64,000 bases of DNA from Cryptomeria japonica (GCF_030272615.1 NC_081413.1:556723136-556787135); one strand, 5' to 3'; positions 13,207 to 27,787 are shown, counted from the stretch's first letter. Program-made: numbers and translations. Notes: generated by a model not told the origin, from the letters alone.

Positions 13207-13955
13207 TGCTAGGAATAGGTGTTGTACACCATCCATAACATTATTTTAATTTAATTATGTAATAAAATAATTATTTATTTGTGGTGCAATAAATAATTAT
13301 TTAGATGATGTGTTTAGCCACATTGAATAATTATTTGGGGTCACTTGTAAACTTCTATGTAACATTGGGTTAATTATTTTGTGTGTGGGAGATATAGGAT
13401 AATTATTAAATATTTAGAGAAAGATATTCAATAAAGTGAGAAATTAGTACCTAATATTAAATGAGGGGTCAACAATTTGATGAACTCATGGTTTTAATTT
13501 GTATGGTTTTCCTTTACCACTCGGTTGTATTTGTGTGAGCTTATGTCTATAAAAGCAAGCACATGTTTAATGGTTAGAGGTTGGATAGTTGGGGTTTTGG
13601 CTTAGCTCTCATTGTATTGAGTCTTCCTTGAGGAGTGCATATGTGAGGCATGACATGGGATGTGTAGCTACATGCTTGGAAACATGGAGGATGCATTGGT
13701 GAGGTTTGATGTTTCAGATGTGTTCATGGAGGTTCTGTAAGTGTATTGTAATGTTTCATTGTTGAATAATACATTGAGCATAGATCCTTTTAGAGCTTGG
13801 ATTGTTTTCTCTATGAGGGTTTTCTTAGGGTATATCTTATAATCCTGGGATGTCTTTTATATTTTCATTTGGTTAGATGTATACTATTATGCATTCTTTT
13901 CTCTCAAAGGGTTATGCAAGAAATAGATTGATCATCATGGTTGACTTTCTTGACA
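13207..13955 (+). repeat. 5' LTR of the 13.2-19.8 kb element
   Basis: Begins TGCTAGGAATAGG and ends GACTTTCTTGACA. It aligns along its length with 19129-19846, including the shared GATGTGTTTAGCCACATT and GAATAATACATTGAGCAT words. It holds an AT-rich insertion (about 13240-13300) that is absent from the 3' copy. A TATA-like CTATAAAAGC near 13550 could be the promoter. Confidence 0.85.
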
Positions 13956-13957
13956 TT

Positions 13958-13972
13958 TGGTATTAGATCATG
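13958..13972 (+). other. Primer-binding site
   Basis: TGGTATTAGATCATG begins two bases after the LTR end. It is a variant of TGGTATCAGAGC, the complement of the initiator tRNA-Met 3' end. This fixes the orientation of the element. Confidence 0.65.
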
Positions 13973-14507
13973 TCTATGTTCATGGGGTGTCAAAACCTCG
14001 TGATGGTATAACCCTTGAACAAGTAGATTTGATGCAAATTTGAAGCCACATGAATGCAAAAGGGTTGATATAAATGCCAAGGTGTAGGCACATGTTTTTC
14101 AAGCTGTTATTTTGCAAACCTAGAGTATTAGGCTTGTATACTTGTTATTTTTTTGTAGATCTAAGGTTTAATTCTAAGTTTGGAAAAAAAGTTTTTTATG
14201 GGTGTTCATTATAAGAATTTTGGAGGGGAGATTTCACAAATGATCTCTTTGGCCAAAAATGAATTTACCATTGAATCAAAGCAACCTGAAAGATAAAGAT
14301 TGATATAAAATTTGACCTATTTTGAAAATTTTGAAAAAAAGTAAAAAAATAAAAATCTTTATTAACTTAAAAAATTTATATTGTTGCAAATAAAACAAAT
14401 AATTTTTTTTTTTTCAAGAAAAATGGCCTATGTTGTCCTATGTAGGTGACATAACAGTCATTGTAGGACATTGTCTGTTGCTCAACTATTATTTGTACCC
14501 CCTACTT

Positions 14508-14751
14508 ACCTGAATCAACATAACTCCCACCACTCATTAAATAAATACCATAAAAAAATTATGTTTGTAAAATTTTATATTGTTAAATTTAATCACCACT
14601 CATTAAATAAATACCATAAAAAAATTATGTTTGTAAAACTTTTATATTGTTAAATTTAATCAACCTGAATCAACATAACTCCCACCACTCATTAAATAAA
14701 TACCATAAAAAAATTATGTTTGTAAAACTTTTATATTGTTAAATTTAATCA
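14508..14751 (+). repeat. Tandem repeat, three units
   Basis: Three copies of a block running from CCACTCATTAAATAAATACC to TATTGTTAAATTTAATCA. The first and third also carry an upstream CCTGAATCAACATAACTCC, which the middle one lacks. The copies are nearly identical, so this array is younger than the surrounding element. Confidence 0.9.
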
Positions 14752-15985
14752 AATTTGGAGTGTTTGGTTTGTGCCACTGCCTAACCGTCGGTGCACCACC
14801 CAAGTTACCACCAACGAGTTGCTGGTGGTGCCACTTGGGACCACCGACCTACCATCTTAATATGGTAATTGAAAGAATTTTGTTTAAATATGAATACTTT
14901 TCGCCCACATTGTTTGTTTTTCAACTTCTAGTAGTCGTCGTAAAGCTTTGTTAAAGTGCTGCATAGCAATATAGCTTTGGTAGCTAGATGTTTCTATTTG
15001 ATTACTTTTGGTGCCTAAAAGCTATATGTTCCCATTTTCATAGTTTCACTCATAAATTTCGCATGTGGGATCCAAATTTTTATTTTATTTTGAATAGGCA
15101 TTGCAAAGCATATGCTATGTACTACATAGTGGTGTTGATATATTTTTAGTTTGATGAGTAGAGAGAGTTGAGTATTTGTTTGATCATTTGTAGGTGCTTG
15201 AGATTTGGGCACATTTTTTGTTTCATCTAGAGGAGTTAAGAGGCCAAAACTTGAGGGAGTAATTTTTTTATGAGGTTTACATGATGGTACAATTGATTAT
15301 CAGTTTGGTGCTTCTTGATATAGGTTTAAATGTGTTTTCAAAGTTAGGGATTTGATGGAGATAGGTACACAAGTTTTGTTCAATTTTGAGGAAATGGGGG
15401 CGATCCCATCATATTAGGTTACACTTTTTGATGAAAATTGACATTGAAATCAATATTTTGCACTAGATTTTTACTTTCTAACACTTATAGTTCAGCTAAA
15501 CCATTAAGAATTTAAAAATGAAGCAAGCTACTGATTTATGAGATTTTTTGTGTACATTCTAAATATTTTTAAAATTACAAATAAATTGCGCAAGTTTTTT
15601 TACATAACTTATAATAATTTATTATTTACAATAATCAACATTTGTCATGCATAATATATTTTATAGAAAGAATAAAATTCTAATTTTTAAAATGTCGATT
15701 TGTCACACCAATATATAGTGTATGGACATTTTTTTATAATTTTTTGTTGCATATATATTTTAAATTTTTTTTTGAAGTCAGAGTAATTGTAATTTGGATA
15801 AAGGTGTATAAAGTCATGCATAACTTTTTTTGTATGCATTTGAATTAACTTCTTTTTGTGTTGAAATTAGGCTATCAATACCTAGGGAATTTTATTTTTT
15901 TTCAAAAATTTTCCTCTATTTTTGTATTTTCCACATGCGTGAAACAAAGACCTTAATTTTTGATGAAAAATCTACATTCATAAGA

Positions 15986-16123
<138 letters not shown>

Positions 16124-16199
16124 AATTATACTTTTTGGAAAGCTTATAATAATGACTATACACTTAAAAAATGGAACTTCTAAATGAATTCGTTTGACC

Positions 16200-19117
16200 C
16201 CCCAAAATCTAATGGTAAAGTGGTTTTTTTTGTAAGTATTTTGATAGGTACAAAGGAGACTCCATTGCAAGTATGACTTGAGACTAGAGAGGTTCTATCC
16301 AAGGAGGTTTGATCTAAGAGGCTCTGATCTAACCTTCTTCAGTTGATTTCTTCAAATGATCTCTCAAGGATTAAATTATTATATTTTATAAAAAACTATG
16401 TGATTTCAGGCAAAATCGAGATGTTCCAAAATTTGTAACCCATTTTTATGGGATTACTCGTGGATGGACATGATTGGATACTTAGAGTCTTATGCAGGTG
16501 ATTGTTGAGTGGAGGTATAGTGTTGGCGTTGATTGAGGTGTGATGAATATGTAGGTACATTTGTGTATTGACACAACATAATCATGTTTTTGGTTGTTTG
16601 GTCATTGTATGATTTAGTTTTAGGGGGTTGTTCTTGTCTTCCAAATACTTTTTTTGTTCCTAGACTATGGTACTTGGTTGTAGACTATTTTGGCAAACTG
16701 GATCATCTATTGATCCAGTGTTTAAGTCTTGAGATCTATAGGTTAGTTATCTCGATTTGCAAGTTATTGATTTGATGTTTATTTTTCATGTTTCATTGGA
16801 TTTGTATCTATGTGTTATGCAATAATTAGGTATGTTCAACTCATTTATTGCAGTGGGATGACTTGGATGTGGATTGCTCATATCTACAAGTTTGGTTCAA
16901 TGTTGGTGCAGATTCAATTAGTTGACCTTGTTTGTGGTAATTTGTACATGTATGTGTGCATTGATATGAGAGGATGGATGGTGTATAATTCTTGAATGGT
17001 TGGTTATGGGACTTGTTGCATGATTGCTATCATTTTGTCATGATAGCTTGGTTGCAAATTTAGTGGGAGCTATTGACAATGATGGTTTGACAATATCGAG
17101 TTTCTTCCTAGTGATTTGATGACAATTTTCATCTTCTTGTTTGGATATCATGGTTTGATTTTATTCTTTGGGAGATCATAGTGTTGAGTTCTTTGATTGT
17201 GTTGGTACCACATATGATATTTAGTTAGAATTTGGTTATCATGATGCTTGGATATCTTGGTTACACATTTAAGTGGGAGCTTGTGGCGGTGATGTGGATT
17301 CATCATTTGATGATGGATGCTTATCTTTATGTGATTGGAGATTTTGACATCTTGGTTTTCCATGGAGGACTTTTAGTCTTTGGATGCGATGTCATGATTT
17401 AACAAGTCTTCTTTGGTTTAGAGGATAGATTTGGTATTATGTCATGATGTACTATTGAACATGTATTATAGTGTTAACATGATAAAAGTTATCTTGAGAC
17501 CTTGATTAGGCTATTGGAACATATGATATTCTTTTAAGGATATGTGATATCATTTTTTTCATGATGTTTTCCTAATTCTTGAGATTGCATCTTTGACATT
17601 AATCTTGGTGATTCTATTTGTATTGAGTACTTTGATCATTTGCATATTGTTTGTTGCATTTGGAGCTTGATATGGATTGATTATTTATGAGTGCTCATGG
17701 ATACTTGTAAACATAGATGAGGCTAGTGTTCTCTTTTGTTTAGAGACATGTATTGATATGATTACTCTTGATAAGATTTCAATATAAAGTCTGAGGAGCC
17801 TATGTCTTGGTTGGATATGAGCTCAACGTGGACCTATGAGGAGATATTCTTGGACGTGTCATGATAAATTAGTATCTTGGAGGAGCATTGTCATTCCTTA
17901 CTCATGGTTTACTTGGTGGTTAGTCATTTGAGAGGTATTACTCATTATTTGTTTTAGATTCACTATGTTTTATGCTTTGTTTCCTCATGCATATGGATCT
18001 TGAGCTATGAATTGCAAGTTTTAGAGGGTTCACTTGAGGAGTATTGGAATGTTTATCTTATTATTCATTAGGAGTCATTTATGATTACATTAATTGATGT
18101 TGAGCTTAGGGGATGTTATTAGACTTATACTGTTGGTTTCAGGATGGATTTAGTTTGATCATCTTTTATTTGATAGGCATACATCGACATTGGTTACATG
18201 ATATATGATGTGTTTGGTCTTTCTGATTGAAAAATCAGGTGTTGTTGAGGCTATTTTATTTGGGGTTTTATGTAGGAGATCATACTTATCACAACTTAGC
18301 ATTTAGAGGTGTGTTTAGAAGGACATACTACAACTTTTGATTTGTAGGTTCTCTCTTTGGTCTTATTTATCTACTTGGATGTTTGTATTTGCACGACATT
18401 GGATTGGAGGTTAGTGTGGAGCCATGGTGATCATATGTTATCACTTGTACTTGATTTGGATTATGACATAGATGATTCTTTGTCTCTTACTTGTGTTGGA
18501 TGTGGAGAACTTGGGAGAGCTTTGGAGACTAGTTTTGAGAGATGTATTGCAACACATTTGTTTGCAGTTTGTGTTTATATTTATAGATTTTTTGTGGTAC
18601 TACATGATATTGGTTATACCTTCTATATAATTCTATTGGTGTACTTGACATGTCTTGGTTATTTTCAGATTTGACATTGCCTATGTAGTGAAAGTTCTTG
18701 GATGTATGTGTTCTTTATTAACATGTTTGTATACTTGGAGCTTGTGCTTGCAATTTATGGGTTGTATATGTTGATGGCATGGGTTTTATATGTTTTGTTT
18801 ACCTTAGAGGTATCAATTATTGGATAAATTAGCATTTATTATGGTTTTTATTATCAGCCATGTGGGTTTTATTTACACTAATATTAGCTTGGATCCTTTA
18901 ATTCTTTAGATTGACGCATTTCCACCTTGACTTGTTCCTCTTCTTCCATAGGTGGCATGTTAGAGGATGACACGATTTATTTCTAGAGATTGTGAACATC
19001 TTTGATGTCTTTTGCAGGTATCTTGATGAAGCATGATATCATTGTGGAGATTCATGAGGTTTTATGTATAGCTATGATGATATTATTCATTGATTAATCC
19101 TATTTAATGTATACAAC
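16200..19117 (+). other. Interior of the LARD-like element, no coding sequence seen
   Basis: GT-rich plus strand with recurring GGATATCATGGTT, TTGATATG and AGTGGGAGC words. The phrase ...ATTTAGTGGGAGCT / CATTTAAGTGGGAGCTT occurs near 17060 and 17270 and resembles the polypurine tract at 19118. No gag knuckle, integrase or RT motif was found, and the open frame at 18357-18674 has no recognisable features. Confidence 0.5.
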
Positions 19118-19128
19118 AAGTGGGAGAA
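19118..19128 (+). other. Polypurine tract
   Basis: AAGTGGGAGAA lies immediately before the 3' LTR start TGTTAGGATTAGG, the expected position of the plus-strand primer. Confidence 0.8.
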
Positions 19129-19846
19129 TGTTAGGATTAGGTTTTGTACACCTTGTATACCATTGTGTTAATATTTGTGGTTCATCCTAGGTGATGTGTT
19201 TAGCCACATTAAATAATTATTTCAGGCCATTTGTAAAGTTGTATGCAACATTGGGTTAATTATCTTATGTGTGGGAGACAAAAGATAACTATTTAATTTT
19301 TGGGGTAAGATATTTAATAAAGTGAAAAATTAGTACACAATATTAAATGAGAGGTTGGTAGTTTTATGAACTCATGATTTTGAGTCACATGGTTTTACTT
19401 GACCACTTGGTACATATTTGTGTGAGCTTATGTCTATAATATCAAGCACATGCTTAGTGGTTTAAGGTTGGCTAGTTGGTGTTTTAGCTTGGTTGTTATT
19501 GTATTATCTTGTTTTAAGGAGTGCATCTATGAAGCATGGTATGAGATGTGTGGTTATATGCTTGGACATATGGAGGATGCATTGGAATGGCTTTATGTTT
19601 CAAAGGTATTCATGGAGGCTTTGTAATTGTATTGTAATGTTTCATTGTTGAATAATACATTGAGCATGAACGGTTTTGGAGGTTAGTTTTTTTCTTGCTA
19701 TGAGGGTTTTCCTAGGGTATATCTTGTGTTATCTTATGACATGTCTTTCATATTTGCATTTGGTTATATGTATACTTGTATTCTTGCTTTTATCTCAGAG
19801 GGTCATGTATGAAACAAATTGATCATCATGGTTGATTTTCCTAACA
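19129..19846 (+). repeat. 3' LTR of the 13.2-19.8 kb element
   Basis: Starts TGTTAGG and ends CCTAACA, perfect 7-bp inverted termini. It is homologous throughout to the 5' LTR but lacks that copy's AT-rich insertion. Confidence 0.85.
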
Positions 19847-19984
19847 CCACATAGCTCAAAAAGTTGAATGTTGGTGATACTCCTATAAAGGAATAACTTA
19901 ATATTATTATTATAATATCATAGTTGTCAAATAATACATGTTTATGCTGAAATTGGATATCATAATTAATGTAAAACATAAAGG

Positions 19985-20672
19985 AATCAACTACTAAGCC
20001 TAGTCCTACCATGAATCCATCATAAAATCAATAAAGAACCAAAGAACATGTAAAACACAAAGATAATCTAGATTATACCATTCACATATTGTCCTCCTAT
20101 CTCCATTGATCTTTCTTGATGTAGTGTTGCTCTCAAATTTATGTGTGCACAAAAGCTTAATAGAGAATGGATGTGGTTGAGTATGCGATTCGACAAAGTG
20201 TAGGTGCTTGTACTTGAAATCTATATGGAATGATAGGGAAAGGATCCTCTTTTATAGAGAATACCCTATAAATGGAAGGCTAGGATTAAGAGGTGGAGGG
20301 ATAAATGGTTGACTCAGATTAGAAGGTAGGTATAGTAAATAGGAAAATATTAGATTGGTGGTTAAAGACAAATTAAGAGATGAATGACAAGTGTCATGGA
20401 GGCAAAAAGTTAATGAATTAATTAAATAAATAAAAATTTATTTAATTAATAGAAGAGGTGGGGCCAATTAAAGAAATAAAACATTTATTTATTTAAGGAA
20501 AGGATAATTTAAATAGATAAAATTATTTATTTAACTAGGGAAAGGCTAGAAACAGATTAACAAATTAATTAAGTAAATAAAGATCTATTTAATTAATAGA
20601 AAGCTTAGGATAAAATGATGAAATAAATAAAATATTTATTTAATTAGACTAGGACAATTTTAGGCGTCTATA
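19985..20672 (-). repeat. LTR fragment, family 'TGTAGACACC', minus orientation
   Basis: The reverse complement aligns with the probable solo LTR at 31648-32346. Shared features in order are a TATAGACGCC / TGTAGACACC start, CTAAAATTG, several AATTAAATAAAT blocks separated by TTATCC-TTTCC and GG(C/T)CCCAC, a TATA box (CTCTATAAAAGAGGAT near 20250) and GATCAATGGAGATAGGAG. The start TG has become TA here. The downstream end is lost or too diverged. Confidence 0.75.
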
Positions 20673-20859
20673 ATACACTTAATTTTTATTTGGAGAGTGG
20701 GATTTTTTTTTTAAATGGGTTTTCCCACACAAATCATCTTGTTATGGTTTATATCTCTTTGTGTGATCTTTTTTGTACCTATAAAGATTAATTATTTTTA
20801 TACACACCTCCCCTAAAATTTTAGTGTAGGAACTGTATTTCATACCATTTCAATTTTTA

Positions 20860-21990
20860 TGAATTTAGTAAAGCTAAAATGTAAAGTATTCAGGTGGTTG
20901 GATAATAGAACAATGATGTGCTAGTTGTTGCATATTCCAAAATTGTCTTCATCTTCCAAGTGACGTAAAAAACAGATTGATGAGATCTAGTTAGATGAAC
21001 AATCCTTTCCCTTAAGGAAATTATCCATTATCTCAAGGCCATTGAGTCTATTTCAATATGTAAAGAGGTAGAAAGGAGGAACTCTAGTTAGTAATTTACA
21101 AAATGGGGTTGTTTAATGGAAGAGGAGGTTAAAATAGGAGGTAATAACATGATGGAGTGGTAGCCATCTTATGTCATTTGTATTTTCTCATACTAGGGAT
21201 CATTCTAGAGATTGGAAAGAGAGAATCAAACAAATTAGAGTGTTGGAGATGGCTAGGTATGGAAATGAAACCTAAGGTTGTGAGCTATAGAGTAGATTAT
21301 ACATTAGTTAATGGAATTGAATGTTATTTGATAAAAGTGCTAGAGTGAGTATATGTAGTGTGGTTGAAGAAGCCATTAAAACCTAACTAGTTAGAGAGTC
21401 GAGTCAGTTGGTTAGGGTAGAGGATGTTGTTGCATCGTGAGTTAGTGGGATTGATGCAACAAGTTTTCTTAGAATGTTATTCTATGAATAACATATCTTA
21501 TGTAAGAGGCTTTTTCCTCTATTCCACATAGCATAAGAGGTTCAAGATAGGGTCATTGAGGTTATTATTTTACCCTCCATTTAACATAATAGATAGGTGT
21601 AGGATACAATCACATTTAGGTTAATTTTTTTATAAAGGTGGAAGTTTGATAGGATATGTAGAACTTTTGTAATGCCATGAGGAAGTAATCACATGTAAGG
21701 CTAAGGATTAGTTACATTAGGAGCATATCTCACTTTTCTAGTATTTTTCTACCCAATTGATTGTTTATCTCAGGTCATTTGTGTTATAAGCTTGTTTTTA
21801 TGTACGATGCAAATTTGTGTTTTGGATTTTAAATGTTTTTATTTTCTTCCTTTAGTGATATGCATAGGTAGTAATTAAAGGTTGTTAAGAACATGCAAAA
21901 TGTAGGTTCAAAAATATCATTTATAATATGCAAGTTGATGTATCTAAGTGTGGGACAACTATCTTGATTTTATATACCAAGGATAATCTT
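20860..21990 (+). repeat. Diverged direct duplication, copy A
   Basis: Collinear but diverged from copy B at 23190-24980. Matching landmarks in order: GTTGGATAA.A.AA.AATGAT, AATGGAAGAG, a GGTT..GGTAGAGG / GGTC.AAGTAGAGGG stretch, ATTCCACATA, AATCAC.TGTAA..CTAAGGATTAG, and ATCATTTATAAT.T..A.TTGATGTA. No coding motif was recognised. Could be old LTRs or a segmental duplication. Confidence 0.6.
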
Positions 21991-23189
21991 TCTTATAAGT
22001 GGAATTGGTATGAGAGATTGCCATATTTTAGGGGAAGTAGCATACAAGTTCCATTGTGATTGTTTTCTAACATCCAAGGGTGTGTAATAATTTTCTAGTT
22101 AACAACAAGGTATAATACATAGAATAAGACGGAGCATACCAAGGTTTGGAGTGTTGAGAGGCAAAAGTTAGCATGAGGCAAGAGTCGAAAGCTAGAGTGA
22201 GAATCAATGTTAGACACATTGAAGAGGTGTTGAAAACACCACGTGAGGTTTTTGGGTCTTAAATATTTGAGTTGTAAATGCAAGGGGAGAAAAATATTCA
22301 AGGAAACTTGTAAATTGAGTTTAATTAGGACAAAAAATAATATAACTCCCTGTATATATTATTACAAAGGGAGTGAAGTTCTTCATTAGTTGAGATAAGT
22401 TTTGTGCTATCAATTGAATATGCTTTCCTATGGTTGTTTTAGTCCACTAATTGGAAGGCTAAGCATGAATATGTGTCATCCCCGTGGTGGTTGTAGTCCA
22501 TAAGGAGCTTGTTACAGATGGAGAGTGGTGTGCACGTGTAGTAGAAGTTGCCAAATTTATCTATAGGGACTCATAGATACCATGACGTACTCCACAAAAT
22601 GTTTTCCTTCGAAATAAGGTACTCTTAGTTGGTGAGAAATTTTGTTTCTAAATCTTTAAATTTTTTAGGGACCAAAAGATCATTGGTTAAGGAGGTACGA
22701 TCTAAAACTAAGTAGTTGTCTTGAGTTTGTTTGAGACTGATGGACCAATGAGATCATGTCCTAAATTTTTTCTTGGTGTATAAGTTTATAATTGATGTAG
22801 AAGTGACCCTATATTGTCAAGGTTCCCTCTTACTATTGAAGAAAAAAAATCTACTGTAAAATGTCACAAAAGTTGATGTTGGCTATTGAAGATGATCCCT
22901 TTTTCTACTAAATTCATGGTATCTTGGTTAAAGTAGCATGAGGTCATACAAAAGAGCACAAGATTTTTTTTACATTTGTTATAGGTGGATGGAGTGCATG
23001 ATGGTTGGCAAAGAAAAATGTTTGGTCATTTGGTAGTTATTGACTTGGAAAAGACCAATTTATTAGAATATTCATGTGGAAGTGGTATAAATTTCAAATG
23101 TGTGCAAGTAGTTGGATATATATAACTATAGAAATATGCATGCATAGTACAAAATTAATCAAATGCATAAATTTTCTTTTTTCAATATC
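21991..23189. other. No gene recognised
   Basis: AT-rich spacer between the two diverged direct copies. If those are old LTRs this would be a short, decayed interior, but I see no primer site, polypurine tract or coding motif. Confidence 0.4.
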
Positions 23190-24980
23190 ATAGAGTTGGA
23201 AGGAAAAGTGTTTGCATAGTTGGATAACAAAATAATGATTTGTTTCCTATTTCTATATTGGAATCATCTACATCTTTTGAATAGAATAAAAGGAAAAAGA
23301 ATAAGTAACGAGAGATGGCTCCATAAAAAATATTTTCTTGAAGGAAACCACCCAGTCTCCCAAGACTATTAAGCCTTTTTGCAAGCATATAAGTATAAGG
23401 GATTTGTATTGGTTGGATATTTCCAAAATTGAGATTGTCTAATGGAAGAGAATGCCAAAACACAAGGTGGCGAATTGAGGGAGAAATAGGTCCCTCATAG
23501 GTCATTTTTAGTTCCTCGCATCAACAATATTTTCCAAATATTGGATAGAGTGAGAGAATCGATGAGGACCTAGTGATGGCCCATAAGACTGATGAATTTC
23601 AAAGATCATTTGTAGTTATTAGTTAAGGATTCTCACATCCATTCTAGATTTTGGGTTTTTGGTTCTTTGGTGTCCATTCACCAAGGAATGTTATGTCACT
23701 CCATGGTGCTCATGTTATCCAATAAAATCACATGAAATGGCATGTTAGAGTTGGTTAAGTATGGAAATGAACCTTGAGGCTATAAGGTGCATAGTGAATT
23801 CATGCATTAGTTGATCGACTTGCATTTTGGTTAGTATAATTTTAGAGATATTAGATTTAGTTGAATAAAGATTCTATTAGAATCCTAATTTATTGGACAT
23901 TTGACTTGTTTGGTCAAAGTAGAGGGCATTATAGATATCAGAATTCAATAATGTGTCACATGTGAGCTAGTGGGGTCGATGCAATGAATTATTTCAAACT
24001 ATTGTAGTGTGGAAAAAAATATCACGTCAAAGGTTTTTCATATCCATTCCACATAATAGAGAAGGTGAAAACCTTGATGATATCAATTAAATTGGGAATT
24101 TAGTTAATAATACTTGGTGTGAAAAACCTATAGTATTGTGAAAATGAGAATGGATAATATGGCAAACTTGTCAGTAGATGCATTCCTCCAAAAGTTGTTA
24201 CTATTCATTTCAAAATGAGATTTATACATTTACCTAGGATATCAATAGTAACCAAATCCTTAGTAATTTGAAATGAATAGTTTGATGTTAAAAAATAACC
24301 AACAAAATAGAAATTTTCAAAAAACATATTTATTTTGGTACCCCAACTTGGCAGGGTCATAACTTCTAGCACATTGGGTGAAATATGGTCTTCTTTACAT
24401 CATTGGAAATATCTCCAAGGGGTCATAACTTTTAACCTATTTGATGATCCATTCTAAGGGATTGATGATAGTCTCGAGGCCAAACTATGTTCTAAAGGCC
24501 TTCAAAAATATGATTTACTAAAACATAAAAAAGATAAAAAAATGATTTTTTTAATTTTTTCCATCATCAACTAAGCAAAGGCCATCTAAATGATTCAGAA
24601 TTGCTACTAGATCACATTGCCATCTTTAGGCCATTTTTTACAAATGTTGAAGCTCTATATGATATGTAAATATTTTGCAAGCCAATGAGACAATGTAATC
24701 ACTTGTAATACTAAGGATTAGTGTCATAGGGATCCTATCTGACTCTTCATGAAGTTTTTTTTGTCTAGTTGGTAGTTTCTCCCAAGGTATTTATGGTCCA
24801 TGCTAGTTTTGTGCATCATGTTTTTTATTTAATATTTTTAAGTTTTATTCCTTTAATGTATATGCATAGGCAACCATCATAAATGGTTAAATGCATGTAG
24901 ATGTAGATTAAAGTATCTCATTTATAATCTATAACTTGATGTACTAGAATGCAACATGTTTGTCCCAAGTTTAAGATTTA
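23190..24980 (+). repeat. Diverged direct duplication, copy B
   Basis: Partner of 20860-21990, longer because of insertions, notably around 24180-24660. No recognisable coding sequence. The shared landmarks are listed under copy A. Confidence 0.6.
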
Positions 24981-26304
24981 GTAAGAACCTACTACAATCA
25001 TGCCTAAGCAAAAGCCCTTTATATTTGAATAATACAAGAAACTTTTTGGATTAAGGGCTACTTTTCTATTATTTTCATCTTTCCTAGATCAACTATTATC
25101 CCCTCTTCAGAGATTAGCACCTCTTTTTGGTGCAAAGACACATTTGAAAAAATATTCAAATAATTATACTCTCTAAAACTTTGTATAACAAGATGCATAA
25201 TTTTTTTTTCTCCTCGTTCCTTAAATATATCCAACATCATCCAAAACAAGAGAGTAAAGTTATTCAAGTAATCATGGAGCATATTATTCAATGACTTCAT
25301 AAATGTGGTATGTGCAATTCTTAAATGAAGGGACACCATTTTTAACTCGTAATATCCATACTATATTGTGAAGATTAGTTTTTGGATATGTCCTTCCCAA
25401 ATTCTTTGTTGATAATTGTTCAATTTTGGGCAAGTCTTAGAAAAAAAATGTGATCCTTACACTTATCAAAGATATCATTTGCCCTAGGTGATAAATAAAA
25501 TATTTATTATTATATTTATTATCATTTGATATTCAACGCTCACATGTAGTGTGTTGACACAATCACATTTGGGGTTCTAATTAAATACTATCTAACAACC
25601 TGAGCAATAATATAACACTCAACCAATTTACATGGTAAATAGTAAGTACTTACACAATGAATTTTTTTTTATTACTTCAAAAGATAATTAAATCATGATT
25701 TTAATGAGCTTCAACAATATTTAGGCATAGGTATTAGAATTTTTATACAAATTTTCCAAGATATTGAACTCTTATTTTTTCCATCTTGACCCCGCCTCTA
25801 ATAATTTTTTTCATTTATAAAATGTTGATAATAGTAAGGTGACAAAATTAAAAAACAAAGACACTACTCTAAGCACATATGTTAAGGATCAATCATCCCT
25901 CATTAAATGATTTCAACCTTAAGTCTATCTTGGAATTTGGTACATCTATTTAAAATGCGCATAATGAACATATTTTGAATATACAATGAGATGTGGGTAA
26001 AAAAAAATCAATGCGACTCATAATATCTAAAATTAACTATGCAACCTTATACTTTGATGCCAAGGTTCAAATATTTTGGTGTACAATCTAATTAGGTACC
26101 TTTTATAATGGAAACATGACAAAATCTACATTAAGACATTAAATACAACTTTATACATTTGGGCATGTCATGATATTTAAAAGATAATGTAGAGTACGAA
26201 GAAATGGGGGTTCACTAGTCTAAGCATGCAAACTAGAATCAAACCCAATATCACTAATTACATTGAAGAACAACCAAATAGGCCCAACTACAAACCCTTA
26301 GGAG
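24981..26304. other. No gene recognised
   Basis: AT-rich DNA. The open frame at 25058-25339 (minus) shows no motif. Nothing else is supported. Confidence 0.4.
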
Positions 26305-27772
26305 TGTTGGGAACAATGGTTTTGATTATTCTCTTTTGTGTTTGATTGATTGGAAATTAAATATGCAAGAACTAGGCTAAATAGTGCAAAATTGACAATA
26401 AATAACATAAATATAAAAATGCAGATCTAGAAATGAATTGAGATGCACAAAACTGAAAAGAGTATGAAGAGAGGAACCTATGATAGAAACCCAATCTCAA
26501 ACTGATTAGACATTGTAGCTAAGTACCCTAGTCTTGACAACTCTCTGGGTGTAGAATACAAATTCATCTAGTCTCGGGAGCCTCCAAGCCACCTTTTGGT
26601 TAAACCCCAAGCTGAAATACTTGGACTATTGCACTAGGTACCCTAGTCTACATAGACAAAGCTGGCTAGTTTCAATTTCCTCCTCTTTTTCCTAAAATTT
26701 GTTTCACTGCCTATGCCTTTGTCTGAACTGTGTTCCTATATCCTCAATATGAACTTGAAACTTGTTTTTGAGCCTGCAAATGCACAAGAGGAGACACATA
26801 GTGTTGGGCCGTATAGAGGCTTGCTTCAGTCAAACCCTAGGTTTGAATTAAACCTACAACAATGATTATTAGGAAAGAAATAGAAATATGAAGTAATATA
26901 CTGAATTCAAACAATATTACCTCAATCTTAATGATATTGATGATGCAATGCTCTTAGGATAAGTGCTTGATAAATCATTAGAAAATCCATCATGAAAACA
27001 TACTTGAAGATGCCTTGTTGTAGCCTAATGCTCCTTAAACTCATATCTTCTCTTGAAGAATAATAATTTCTCTTGAAATAAAAATTTCAGATGATGAAAT
27101 GAAATGAATTAGGGATGATGTCTTATATAGGATTCTCAAGGTAAATTCACTTTTTAGCCCACTTAAAATGGTAATATTCCAACTTCAAGTATAGATCTAG
27201 AATTGTCAAGACTAACACTTTATCCTCCTAAAAGTTTAACCAAAAAGCATCAGACAATGACACCAATTATCACAGTCCTCACAAAATAATCTCGGATTTT
27301 AAGGGAAGCAAGATGATAGGGCCTTGATATTGGATCTGTAATTCATATTAGGATTGACAACATTTAATGGGTAAAAAGTGCTTTGAAATTTAAAATGAGA
27401 CAGGACCCATATAAGCTTAAAGTGATATAGAATAAAGGGTACACTTAAAATAAGAGCCCAAATAAGACATGGCTCATATTCTTGAATTGAGGATTAATTC
27501 AAGGCTACAGTAAGTCCCAAAATGCTTAGAGGAATGAAAGGATAAAATGAGTGCTAAGGAGAGAGTGAAATTGGACTCATTAATTAAAGGAGTACAATTT
27601 ACTACACTATAGATGATATATTCGAACCACCATGTTAATCAAATACAAAAGTAGTAGCTCACAACTTTATTACAACATTGCTTAGTTTAAATTAGAGAAA
27701 AACTAAGATAAGAAAAATGTAATTATGGTAAATTCTAAATTACTATAACAAGGTACATGAAAACTACCTACA
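26305..27772 (-). repeat. Probable LTR, minus orientation
   Basis: On the minus strand it starts TGTAGGTAGTTTTCATG and ends GTTCCCAACA (TG...CA, about 1.47 kb). Its first ~280 bp recur in opposite orientation at 36526-36795, which shows it is a dispersed repeat. A TATATAAG-like word (minus strand, near 27125) fits a promoter. No primer site or matching flanking pentamer was found, so the boundaries are provisional. Confidence 0.45.
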
Positions 27773-27787
27773 AAAAAACAAAAACAA

